Below are positions 10,549 to 17,297 of a stretch of DNA of 17,297 nucleotides, piece after piece. How positions within the stretch are numbered: position 1 is the first letter of the stretch; each line of letters begins with the position of its first letter. The DNA comes from DASVAL01 sp035649575 (lineage in GTDB: Bacteria; Planctomycetota; UBA1135; UBA2386), in assembly GCA_035649575.1 (NCBI GenBank), contig DASRJH010000219.1, positions 1-17,297 on the forward strand. Reading direction: 5' to 3'. A program made the translations under genes and the position numbers. The notes under the pieces were generated by a model. The model saw only the letters and a list, made by a program, of their open reading frames with translations. It ran no database searches and was not told the DNA's origin.

Positions 10549-10662
10549 TGCTAGGAGCGTCTTGCGCGCCCGACCAGAGGGGCACGCAGGTCACAGATGC
10601 ATCGCGCGACGTCAGGGCCGGGGTCGTGGAGGCGACGAGTTCGCCGTGGTAGAAGCGACGCA

Positions 10663-11484
10663 ATGACGGCGAGTGGCGATCATCTCGGACCTGCCTTGAA
10701 GGCGGTCCGGCTCGACGACGACGAAGGTCTGCGAGCCCTGTTCGCCGAGCAGCGAGCCCGGCTCGAGGTCGTGCGCGACAACGAGATCTGGCAGTGGTTC
10801 GGTGGCGTGCCCTCGGGCTTCGGTCGTCCCGCTGCAGTGCTGCACGGCGTCTACCTGCAGATCGCGTTCGTCTGCCTGTTCGCGATTGCGCTCGTGGTCG
10901 CCGGTTTCACGCGGGGCCCCGGCCTGTGGGTCGTGGCGGGACTTGCCGCCTCGTGTCTTCTGGTGCGCGCCATCCTGCTCGGGCCTCCGACCCGGGAGAC
11001 GCTGTCGTTCTACCGGCGTGCCGTGCAGGTGCCGGGCGTGGTCGTCGCCCTTGCGCCCGCCGCGGCCGGCGACGAACTGCGGAGCGCGACGGTCCTCGTC
11101 GCCTTCGGCGTGAACGATGCCGCTGCCCTCGAAGGGCTCGTCGCGGCCGGTGACCGGCTGCGTCGCCTCGTCGAAGGAATGGAGACGACGCCCGCGGCGC
11201 TGGCATCGCTGGTGGCCGCGATCCTCCGCCGCACGACCGTGCGCGATCACGACGGGAGCCGCACCGCGGTGACCGCGGAGGTGGGCCCGGGGACCTTCGA
11301 GCTTGCCCACCTTCGCATCAGCCCCAACTTCCTTCCCGAGGAGAAAGTGACCTCGCGCCTCTTGTTCGTGCTGGCGGATCCCGAACGCCGCGACGCGGGG
11401 CATGCCCGTGTCGTGCAGAGCAGTCTGTGGGGTGAGGCCGCGGCAGGGCTTTGCGCGGCGTTGCCGTTGGAGGTGGCGCCGTGA
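10663..11484 (+). CDS. Membrane protein of unknown function, first of a related pair
   Basis: The protein has 273 residues from the ATG at 10663 (an upstream in-frame ATG at 10597 adds an Arg-rich, non-coding-looking stretch). It has no signal peptide. An acidic and helical head of about 65 residues is followed by two membrane helices (about 63-82 and 86-102, the first around LQIAFVCLFAIALVVAGF). A soluble domain of about 160 residues follows, starting FYRRAVQVPGVVVALAP. That domain lines up by eye with the soluble domain of the next gene, suggesting an old duplication. The stop codon overlaps the next start (GTGA), so the two are translationally coupled and may form a complex. No known family is recognised. 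Confidence 0.75.
   Translation: MTASGDHLGPALKAVRLDDDEGLRALFAEQRARLEVVRDNEIWQWFGGVPSGFGRPAAVLHGVYLQIAFVCLFAIALVVAGFTRGPGLWVVAGLAASCLLVRAILLGPPTRETLSFYRRAVQVPGVVVALAPAAAGDELRSATVLVAFGVNDAAALEGLVAAGDRLRRLVEGMETTPAALASLVAAILRRTTVRDHDGSRTAVTAEVGPGTFELAHLRISPNFLPEEKVTSRLLFVLADPERRDAGHARVVQSSLWGEAAAGLCAALPLEVAP
11469..11474 (+). promoter_or_regulatory. Ribosome binding site deciding a GTG start
   Basis: GGAGGT lies 6 bases before the GTG at 11481 and inside the end of the preceding gene. It favours GTG over the earlier in-frame ATG at 11451. Confidence 0.7.
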
Positions 11485-12248
11485 ACCTCTCCCGAGAGCG
11501 CGAGCAGCTGCGCGCCCTGGAACGGGCTGGCAAGCTCGAGAAGCTGCTCGCGCCGAACGACGACGGGATGCCGTGGGCAGATCTCTGCTGGCTGCTGCAG
11601 TTCCCGGCGTTCCTCGGGGCAGGCATCCACATCGCGCGCATGGGGATGGCTGCCGCGGAACGCAAGGCAAGTCCGCCCGATGAAGACATCGCGTGGCTCG
11701 TAGTCCTGGTGTTGGTCGCGGCTGTGCTGCGGTTCGGCTATCCGCTGTTGCGCACGCGGGCCCAGCGCGTGCGGTTGAAGGTGCGCAGGTCAGGCTTGCT
11801 GCTGCCGGCCGCCGTGGTGCAGTGCAACGACCAGTTCTTCGCCGAGGGCAACGAGCAGTGGGTGCCGGGCACGCTGCTGGTCTCGTTCGACCCGCAGGTA
11901 TTGAGCGAGCCCGAGCGATTGGCCAAGGCGTCGGAGCGGTTGTTCGCCTTGAAGCATGCCGATCGTCGCACGCTGCCGCTCGCGCACGCGGCGATTGCAT
12001 GGGACCTCTATCACGAGATGGGCCCGACTCGCTCGCTGGTCGTGCCACCGGAGCTCAGCGAAGGCCTGAAGGACTGCGTGATGGTGACGGCGATGTTGCC
12101 GCCGAAGCCCCTCGCGTCGGGGCGGATGTTCACGGCGTTGGCGGTGCGCGGCGACATGTCACCAGAAGCGGTTGCCGTGATTCCAGCGGCGGCAGTTCGC
12201 GACGGGCAAAGTGTTCCGCGCCGGGGCGCTGCCTGGACCTCGGCTTGA
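11481..12248 (+). CDS. Membrane protein of unknown function, second of a related pair
   Basis: The protein has 255 residues from the GTG at 11481, chosen for its strong ribosome site and 4-base overlap with the preceding stop. A charged helical head (REREQLRALERAGKLEKLL) precedes a first hydrophobic stretch (near WLLQFPAFLGAGIHIA) and a second, stronger membrane helix (WLVVLVLVAAVLRFGYPLL). The soluble part begins RVRLKVRRSGLLLPAAVVQC and aligns by eye with the soluble part of the preceding protein. It resembles proteins that mostly face one side of the membrane, with no catalytic motif seen. The last 25 or so residues (after AVIPAAAV) are less protein-like. A plus-one frame there reads QFATGKVFRAGALPGPRLER, which hints at a frameshift near 12180 or simply at chance. 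Confidence 0.72.
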   Translation: MNLSREREQLRALERAGKLEKLLAPNDDGMPWADLCWLLQFPAFLGAGIHIARMGMAAAERKASPPDEDIAWLVVLVLVAAVLRFGYPLLRTRAQRVRLKVRRSGLLLPAAVVQCNDQFFAEGNEQWVPGTLLVSFDPQVLSEPERLAKASERLFALKHADRRTLPLAHAAIAWDLYHEMGPTRSLVVPPELSEGLKDCVMVTAMLPPKPLASGRMFTALAVRGDMSPEAVAVIPAAAVRDGQSVPRRGAAWTSA

Positions 12249-12541
12249 ACGCCACATCAACTCGGCCTGCGCCGGATCAGAACGCCATCTGCATGGCTGG
12301 CGCACAGGCGGTGCTCGCACTGGCGACCGAGGACGGCTCGGGTTTCCTCACGGCGTGGCGGACGATGGAGAGCGCGACGCGCGTCGACACCGACAACGCG
12401 GTCGTGTGGTCCTTCCGCGCCGACTTCCTGAGGCGCAGCCCCGGCCGCAATGCGGACGCGATCGCCGCGTGCAAGAAGGCGCTCGAGCTCGCCCCGGGCT
12501 TCACGCCGGCGAAGAACCTGCTCGCCGAGCTGTCGCGCTGA
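12245..12541 (+). CDS. Small TPR-like protein
   Basis: The protein has 98 residues if it starts at the TTG at 12245, which overlaps the preceding stop as TTGA, echoing the GTGA joint just upstream. An ATG at 12293 would give 82 residues. Residues 18-98 read as two helical TPR-type pairs: AGAQAVLALATEDGSGFLTA with WRTMESATRVD, then VVWSFRADFLRRSPGRNADA with IAACKKALELAPGFTPAKNL. The ALELAPGF ending is a typical TPR helix B. No signal peptide or membrane helix is present. It is either a short scaffold for the two membrane proteins or the C-terminal remnant of a longer TPR protein, because no clear ribosome site is visible. It faces the beta-helix gene with only 9 bases between stop codons. Confidence 0.55.
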   Translation: MNATSTRPAPDQNAICMAGAQAVLALATEDGSGFLTAWRTMESATRVDTDNAVVWSFRADFLRRSPGRNADAIAACKKALELAPGFTPAKNLLAELSR

Positions 12542-12550
12542 GGAGCGCGG

Positions 12551-14374
12551 CTAGAGGATCAGGTCGCGCGCGGCGGTCGCGGCGAACAGCGTGTTGCGCG
12601 CCACGGGCGAGATCGCGACGGCCTGCAGCCGCAGCGCGAAGCCCGCGAGCCCGGGCGGCCACACGGCGGCGAGCGTCAGGCCCGCTGGACCGACGCCGCC
12701 AGGCAGCGTCGCGAGCCACGCAGCGCCGAACGTCACGTGCAGCTCTGGGAACGCCACCGGTCCGACCGGCTCGATGGGCGGCAACCACGGCTCCGCGAGC
12801 ACGACCGTGAACGATCCCGCGAACGTGCCGCCCGGCGACTGCACGCGCAGGGCCACGAGGTTGCCGGCCACGGCAGTCGACGCCACGACGCCCGGCGCGT
12901 AGCCGCCGTTCACCGCGAGGTCGAGCGCGAGGTCCTCGCGCGAGCCGGTGAGGCCGTCCCATTCGTCGGCGCCCATGTCAGTCGCCGGTCCGACGATGCG
13001 CGGATCGCCGTCGAGGTCGAACAGCGGCGCGTTGGCGGCCGGGGTCCCCGTGTGGCGGCACGGCGAGGGTGCGGTCAGGTGGACGTCGCCGCTGGCCAGG
13101 TTCACGAACAGCGGGTCGGTGCTGAGGTTGCCGGTGCCGAGGATCGTGCCGGTCGTGGCGCCGAGGTCGCTGCTGTTCACGAGGCCGACGATGCCGGACA
13201 CGTACAGGTCCGAAGGCGCGCCGAGCCGCGTGTTGCCCCACAGCACGCAGTTCTGCAGCGCGAACGTCGACACCCCGCCGCCGCCCACGACGCCGCCGGT
13301 GCCGGTGCCGGAAGCCAGCGGAGTGCCGGTGGCGTTGCCCGCGAAGGTGCAGCCGAGCCCGGTGAATCGGGTCGGGCCGGTAGAGCCGCCGCCGTGGCCG
13401 CCGGACGCGTTGGGGCCGCCGCCGCCATTGCCGCCGACGTTGCCGACGACAGCACAGCTCCCCATCTGGACCGGCACCGGGACGAACAGCTGGGACGAGA
13501 TGTCGAACCCGCCGTGGCCGCCGAGGCCGCCGAGGCCGCTTGCGCCCGCCGCGGTGCCGCCGTTGCCGCCAGTGTTGCCGCGGATCCCGCATTGGGTCAG
13601 CCCCACCGCGACCGTCACGTGCAGCTCGATGCCACCCACGCCGCCACGGCCGCCTACGCCGAAGGCCACGCCCGAGGTGCCGCCGCTGCCGCCGCCGTTG
13701 TCGGTGAATGTGCAGCGCAGGATCTCCGGCGCCGAACCGGCGACCGTGAACGCGAAGTAGGCTCCGCCGGCCCCGCCGCGCCCGGCGTTCGACGTGCTTA
13801 CGGTGCCGATGCCACCCTGGCCGCCGACGTTGTTGGTGATCGCACAGTCGATCAGGTGCAGCGCCGACTCGGACGCGAGGATGCCGCCGGGCCCACCGGC
13901 GCCGGCGGAAAAGCTGCCGGTGACAGGCGGGCCGCCGGCACCGCCCTGGTTGGCCGTGATCACGCAGGCGCGGATCGTCGGCGACGCGTTGACGCATTGG
14001 ATGCCGCCGGCGGTCGACCGCGCGAGCAGGAGCGGGCTGCTGACCGTCGCGCCGAGTCCATGCGTGATCGTGAAGCCGATCAGCTGCGCCGCAGGCGGCT
14101 CGTTGGTCGCGAACGTCACCACCGGCCCGCCGGAGCTGCCGTCGATCGTCGTCGCCGCTGCTCCTCCCGTGCTCCGCACGACGATCGCCTTGCCGAGGAA
14201 GTCGATGCGCTCGAAGTAGGTGCCCGGCAGCACGAGCACGGTGTCGCCGTTCACGGTCGCGGCGATCGCGCCCTGGATCGTCGCGTGCGTTACGGGCACG
14301 ACGAGAGTCGACTGGGCCGTGCCGACTGCGGACAGCACGGCGGCGGCGAGAAAGCGGCGAGCGGTGACGCGCAT
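12551..14374 (-). CDS. Secreted Gly-rich right-handed beta-helix protein, choice-of-anchor-Q-like
   Basis: The protein has 607 residues with a signal peptide cleaved after about residue 20 (SAVGTA, then Q). The body (about 25-440) is a right-handed parallel beta-helix of the pectate-lyase-like type: IQGAIAAT-NGDTVLVLPGTY opens it, followed by coils of the form Cys-x-[IVFL]-x-x-Asn (CVITAN, CAITNN, CTFTDN, CGIRGN, CAVVGN, CTFAGN, CVLWGN). Gly-rich turns such as NVGGNGG separate them. A segment DPRIVGPATDMGADEWD, at about 456-472, matches the end of choice-of-anchor-Q proteins. A final domain of about 134 residues ends FALRLQAVAISP and resembles C-terminal domains common in planctomycete secreted proteins. 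No catalytic residues are apparent, so a surface or adhesion role is inferred. No ribosome site is visible before the ATG. Confidence 0.88.
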   Translation of the reverse strand: MRVTARRFLAAAVLSAVGTAQSTLVVPVTHATIQGAIAATVNGDTVLVLPGTYFERIDFLGKAIVVRSTGGAAATTIDGSSGGPVVTFATNEPPAAQLIGFTITHGLGATVSSPLLLARSTAGGIQCVNASPTIRACVITANQGGAGGPPVTGSFSAGAGGPGGILASESALHLIDCAITNNVGGQGGIGTVSTSNAGRGGAGGAYFAFTVAGSAPEILRCTFTDNGGGSGGTSGVAFGVGGRGGVGGIELHVTVAVGLTQCGIRGNTGGNGGTAAGASGLGGLGGHGGFDISSQLFVPVPVQMGSCAVVGNVGGNGGGGPNASGGHGGGSTGPTRFTGLGCTFAGNATGTPLASGTGTGGVVGGGGVSTFALQNCVLWGNTRLGAPSDLYVSGIVGLVNSSDLGATTGTILGTGNLSTDPLFVNLASGDVHLTAPSPCRHTGTPAANAPLFDLDGDPRIVGPATDMGADEWDGLTGSREDLALDLAVNGGYAPGVVASTAVAGNLVALRVQSPGGTFAGSFTVVLAEPWLPPIEPVGPVAFPELHVTFGAAWLATLPGGVGPAGLTLAAVWPPGLAGFALRLQAVAISPVARNTLFAATAARDLIL

Positions 14375-14805
14375 GGTGAAGGCAGCATATCGCCGTCGGC
14401 GCGGTTCCGGGGCGCGCGATGGCGTGCTGAAGCGGTGGGCCGACGGTCAGGCGCCGCCCGATGCGGCCAGCGCAGCGCGGTACGCGGCCGCGACGGCTGG
14501 TGCGAAGCAGCAGAACAGGGCGCGGATCGGGCACCGTGGGCGCGCGCGAGCAGTTCGGGTTCGCCTTGGCCCGCCGCCGGCCCAGACCTGCCCGACGGTG
14601 TGGATCGCGCTGCAGACGAAGCCCCGCGCGGCGACGGTGCGCTGACTATTTCGCCAGCTGCAGCGTGCCGAGCACCGAAGCCGCCGGTGCTGCGCCGCGA
14701 CGGGGACAGCAGCGAGCGCGACGAGAACAGTCCTGGTCCAGCAGGCGGCGTGCATGCCGTGTTTCTTCGTCAGGATCAGCGCGTGCACTGAACCGCGCAC
14801 GGCCC
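14375..14805. other. Low-information region between two minus-strand genes
   Basis: These 431 bases contain no convincing complete gene. Open frames on both strands are rich in Arg, Pro and Ala, as expected of high-GC non-coding DNA. The only protein-like piece is a signal-peptide-like segment on the minus strand near 14755-14690, described separately. Promoters for the beta-helix gene should lie at its left end, but none is recognisable. Confidence 0.4.
14447..14755 (-). pseudogene. Possible remnant of a small secreted protein gene
   Basis: From an ATG at 14755-14753 the minus strand reads a good signal peptide (TRTVLVALAAVPVAAQ). After that the frame becomes Arg/Cys-rich and non-protein-like to a stop at 14447. 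In a shifted frame the signal peptide would be followed by PAASVLGTLQLAK and a stop, which looks more natural. This pattern suggests a decayed or frameshifted gene, but the whole region could also be non-coding with a chance hydrophobic run. Confidence 0.22.
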
Positions 14806-16716
14806 TCACGGGAAGCGCGGCCAGCCCATGTTCGATTGCGCCTTGGCTTCGAACTTCTGGACGAGCGCGGCCAAGCGCCCCTCCTTGATCGCCTCGGCGA
14901 CTGCCGCGGGGACCTCGCTCGACTCGAGTGACAAGGCGTCGGCGAGCTCACTGCACACGTCGCGATCGGTCCACGGCGTTTCACCGATGCTCGCGAGCGC
15001 CAGCGCGGCGACGAGACGCACGAAGTCGGACTGTTCGCGCTGCTGGACGCTGTAGGGCTGCGCGCCCGTTGCCACGACGAACGTCCTGCCGAGCGTCAGA
15101 CCGATCGGGGCGAACTTCGCCGACAGCAGCGCGCGCAACCGCGGGGCGTCCTGCGCCACGATCGTGTTCCGGTGCATCAACTCCACGAGCGAATGCAGCA
15201 CGACGTGCCAGCGCGGCGAGTCCAGGGCCTCGCGCAGTTCGGCGACGCTGGCGCCCTGGCCCGCCATGACCTCGGCCTCGACCACGAAGACGATGTCGGG
15301 GTCCGGCGTCGGTTCGAACGAAGTGCGCGACTGCAGCAACGCTTCGGTGAAGTCGGGCAGCCGGCGGCACACGCGGGGGCCGACCACGGCGAGCGCGCGC
15401 GCGGCGCAGAGCCAGGAATCCTTGTCGCCGGTGCCGAGCGAGGAGACGAACGCGAGCAGCAGAGCGTCGTCTGCCGCGTCGGCGAACGCCTTGCGCGAGA
15501 TTGCGAGTCGAGCGAGTGCTTCGAGAGTGCCCTCCTGCTCGCCGCGACAACCGGTCACGATGTCGGCCAGTAGAGTGCTGCTCTGGTCGTCGCTCGTGAT
15601 CGCTTCCTCTCGAGCCTTCTCGCCGCGCAGGATCAGGTCCGCGTCCTGGAGCATCGCCGCGGCGACGTCGCTGACGCCCGTGCTCGCATCGCGCAAGAGG
15701 CGCACTGCCGCGCGCTGGTAGATCGGGGCGTTCCCGCTGGTGCTCGGGTGCCGTTCGAAGACCCGCAGGGCCCGCAAGGCGAGCAGGCCGTGGCGGCCGT
15801 AGCTCTGCAGATTGGCCAGGGCTTGTTCGCGCACGAGGCGGTCGCGGTCCCACAGGGCGCTGACGACGTCGAGACGTTCTTCGACGGTCATGTGCAGCGG
15901 TTGCAGCAGCGCCTGCAAGCCCGCGTGCCTCGTGCGTGGATCCCAGTGCTGCAGCAGTCCGCGCGCGGTCTTCGCATTGCGATGGCCGTGCTGCCACAAC
16001 GCCGCCGCGATCTCTCCGCCCGCGACATCGAAGTGCGTGCGTCGCAGCCAGGGCGTCGCCGGCCGCGCGACGGCGAGCTCGAGCGCGTCCTCGAGCGCTT
16101 GCAACAGGTCGTCCTCGAGCCGGGGCATGTCCGCCGCGGCGGCCGCGGCCGCCGCCGCCGCCTGGCCCGCGTAACGGAACAGCCGGAGCACTGCGTCCGA
16201 GGTTGGCTCGGGACCGAGGTTGCCCAGTCGATAGTACGCGAATTGGAGCTTGTTCAGGTCGAGGCTCCTGGAGGAGCCCTTTTGCAGGGCGTCCATGGTC
16301 GTCCTGCAGACTTCGGTTTCACCGCTCGCGACCGCGAGTCGGGTCATCGTCCAGACCGACTGATTGCGCACCTCGATGCTGTTCGAGTTCCTGAAGGCAT
16401 CCTTCACTTCGGCCAGGGCCGGCACCGCGGGCTTGCCCATGCAACCGAGCACGTAGAGCGCACCGAGCAGCTGTTCGGGGCGCGGTTCGTTTTCGGTGCC
16501 GATCTTTGCGAGCACGTTGCCCAGCGAGGGCACACACGCACCGCCTGCAGCTTGCAGCACGGCAAAGGCGTGTGGCTGTCGGTCGAGGTTCTGCAGCTCG
16601 GCGATGGCGCGGGCCACTTCGTCCTGCGCGAGTGCCGCAGTCGTCGTGAGGACGAACAGGCATGCGGCGGGGCAGCCCAGCAGGGCAGCACGGCGGGGAA
16701 GACGCTCGAGCAGCAT
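14806..16716 (-). CDS. Secreted HEAT-repeat-like protein
   Basis: The protein has 636 residues from the ATG at 16716, chosen because GGAGGT precedes it by 5 bases and a signal peptide starts there; a longer in-frame start at 16890 is rejected. The signal peptide is cleaved near TAALA (26-30), giving an exported protein. Most of the rest is helical pairs with spacing and sequence like HEAT repeats, for example LLGALYVLGCMGKPAVPALAEV (83-104) and WDRDRLVREQALANLQSYGR. A run of ten Ala (186-195) joins two helical blocks. No catalytic motif is visible, so a scaffold or binding role is inferred. It is divergent from the glycosyltransferase-like gene, with a 199-base gap between them. Confidence 0.85.
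   Translation of the reverse strand: MLLERLPRRAALLGCPAACLFVLTTTAALAQDEVARAIAELQNLDRQPHAFAVLQAAGGACVPSLGNVLAKIGTENEPRPEQLLGALYVLGCMGKPAVPALAEVKDAFRNSNSIEVRNQSVWTMTRLAVASGETEVCRTTMDALQKGSSRSLDLNKLQFAYYRLGNLGPEPTSDAVLRLFRYAGQAAAAAAAAAADMPRLEDDLLQALEDALELAVARPATPWLRRTHFDVAGGEIAAALWQHGHRNAKTARGLLQHWDPRTRHAGLQALLQPLHMTVEERLDVVSALWDRDRLVREQALANLQSYGRHGLLALRALRVFERHPSTSGNAPIYQRAAVRLLRDASTGVSDVAAAMLQDADLILRGEKAREEAITSDDQSSTLLADIVTGCRGEQEGTLEALARLAISRKAFADAADDALLLAFVSSLGTGDKDSWLCAARALAVVGPRVCRRLPDFTEALLQSRTSFEPTPDPDIVFVVEAEVMAGQGASVAELREALDSPRWHVVLHSLVELMHRNTIVAQDAPRLRALLSAKFAPIGLTLGRTFVVATGAQPYSVQQREQSDFVRLVAALALASIGETPWTDRDVCSELADALSLESSEVPAAVAEAIKEGRLAALVQKFEAKAQSNMGWPRFP
16132..16161 (-). repeat. 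Poly-alanine codon run
   Basis: Ten GCG/GCC codons in a row encode ten Ala in the HEAT-like protein. Such a run is prone to slippage, so its length may vary between strains. Confidence 0.7.
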
Positions 16717-16721
16717 CGGGC

Positions 16722-16727
16722 ACCTCC
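16722..16727 (-). promoter_or_regulatory. Ribosome binding site for the HEAT-like gene
   Basis: GGAGGT on the minus strand lies 5 bases before the ATG at 16716-16714 and fixes that start. Further upstream a perfect 7-base inverted repeat, CGTGCCG (16738-16744) and CGGCACG (16753-16759), may form a leader hairpin. Confidence 0.75.
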
Positions 16728-16915
16728 AGGGGGAGAGCGTGCCGAGAGGGAGCGGCACGGCGGGACGTCCCCATCCTAGCAGGCGGCTGTCCGTTCGTAA
16801 CCGCAGGAACTGACCGGATCCTGTGGCCGCGGGCCTCACCATCGCGCCCTGGTCGCGTGCGGATATGGTCCCCGCCCGTAGCGAGCGCACCGATCATGAC
16901 GAGAGGCACGACTTG

Positions 16916-17297
16916 ATGCAGGGCCCCGCCGCGCGCCGACTGCTCGTGCTGGCGATCGCCGCCGGATTCGCCGCGATCTTCGTGCGCCTCGCCTGGGTCA
17001 GCGACGATGCCTACATCACGCTGCGTTCGGTCGAGAACTTGGCCACCGGCAACGGGCTGCGATGGAACGCGGTGGACCGTGTGCAGACATTCCGCTTCGT
17101 GTCGAAAGGAGTCGAGCTCGGCAGCGCGGATGTCATGCCGGTCGCGGACGGCGTGGCGCCGACGTCACAGGCACAGGTGCTGTCGCGATTGCTCGGCGTG
17201 CGCGAGGTCGACGTCGCGGTGCCTGCTGGCGTCGAGGGCTTCGAAACGATCTGGGTCGATCTGTTCGCTCTGCCGGACAATGCCCCGGGTCCCGCGG
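16916..17297 (+). CDS. N-terminal part of a membrane glycosyltransferase-like protein, cut by the right edge
   Basis: The frame is open from the ATG at 16916 to the window edge (127 codons, no stop). A GAGAGG lies 9 bases before the ATG; a TTG directly before it is an alternative. Residues 8-28 are a membrane helix. Then comes WVSDDAYITLRSVENLATGN and LRWNAVDRVQTF (27-59), the DDA(Y/F)I-LR-x-x-x-N-LA-x-G-x-GL-x-x-N signature of GT39/AftB-type polyprenol-phosphate sugar transferases, where the Asp pair is catalytic. Family members next read roughly T-H-P-L-W and a second membrane helix. Here residues 60-127 are soluble (RFVSKGVELGSADVMPVADG onwards) with no hydrophobic run. The protein may therefore be truncated and fused to another domain, or the sequence may carry a deletion. 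Its donor and acceptor are unknown. Confidence 0.68.
   Translation, partial: MQGPAARRLLVLAIAAGFAAIFVRLAWVSDDAYITLRSVENLATGNGLRWNAVDRVQTFRFVSKGVELGSADVMPVADGVAPTSQAQVLSRLLGVREVDVAVPAGVEGFETIWVDLFALPDNAPGPA

Noticed and set aside
13300..13980. Short repeated GC-rich units that could suggest a CRISPR or tandem repeat array
   Set aside because: The units encode Gly-rich turns of the beta-helix in one frame, are imperfect, and lack spacer-repeat regularity.
14220..14645. Plus-strand open frame of about 141 codons in the gap left of the HEAT-like gene
   Set aside because: It overlaps the start of the beta-helix gene on the other strand, has Arg-rich composition and shows no ribosome site or domain.
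12737..14791. Long plus-strand frame (about 684 codons) opposite the beta-helix gene
   Set aside because: Arg/Ala/Asp-rich with no domain; the minus strand has a signal peptide, coil repeats and an anchor-like end.
16672..16716. Possible lipobox (LLGC) in the HEAT-like protein
   Set aside because: The Cys comes before the main hydrophobic run, and a standard signal peptidase I site (TAALA) follows; a lipoprotein signal is unlikely.

Overview
This is a very GC-rich stretch of a Gram-negative chromosome, most likely from a Planctomycetota bacterium. The case for that phylum rests on several things read by eye: an oversized signal peptidase I with extra domains, secreted proteins whose signal peptides end in Ala-Gln, a large secreted right-handed beta-helix protein with a choice-of-anchor-Q-like end, HEAT-like and LamG-like secreted proteins, frequent GTG/TTG starts, and an LptB-type ATPase, which implies an LPS-type outer membrane. 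No rRNA, tRNA, insertion sequence, phage gene or CRISPR array was seen, so this looks like ordinary chromosome.

Layout. Positions 1-89 (minus) hold the start of a gene that leaves the left edge. At 222-815 (minus) lies a protein with a histone-H1-like Lys/Ala-rich tail and a compact C-terminal domain. Transcribed away from it are a small membrane-anchored protein (1065-1658), a PilT/PilB-like protein with a degenerate P-loop (1729-3021), and a second PilT-like protein with an intact P-loop but altered Walker B and His-box residues (3025-4104). These converge on a minus-strand operon across a hairpin that pairs both stop codons (4102-4130).

The minus-strand block at 4128-10527 reads, in transcription order: a secreted protein with two LamG-like domains (8515-10527), lepA (6616-8457), lepB (4916-6616) and lptB (4128-4919). 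The lepA/lepB and lepB/lptB joints are stop-start overlaps (TGATG and ATGA), so these three form a tight operon joining translation, protein export and envelope biogenesis. The signal peptidase is 566 residues long, with two insertions in its catalytic fold; the larger insertion itself looks LamG-like.

On the plus strand, 10663-12541 holds two membrane proteins that look like diverged copies of each other, joined by a GTGA overlap, then a small TPR-like protein that may start at a TTGA overlap. Facing them is the secreted beta-helix protein (12551-14374, minus). A low-information stretch with a possible gene remnant (14375-14805) follows. Next come a secreted HEAT-like protein (14806-16716, minus) and, divergently, the start of a membrane glycosyltransferase-like protein (16916 to the right edge) whose sequence departs from its family soon after the first catalytic motif.

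No obvious defence system or mobile element was found. The most unusual items are the tandem degenerate PilT-like pair, the doubly interrupted signal peptidase, and the H1-tailed protein with a possible PD-(D/E)XK-like domain.
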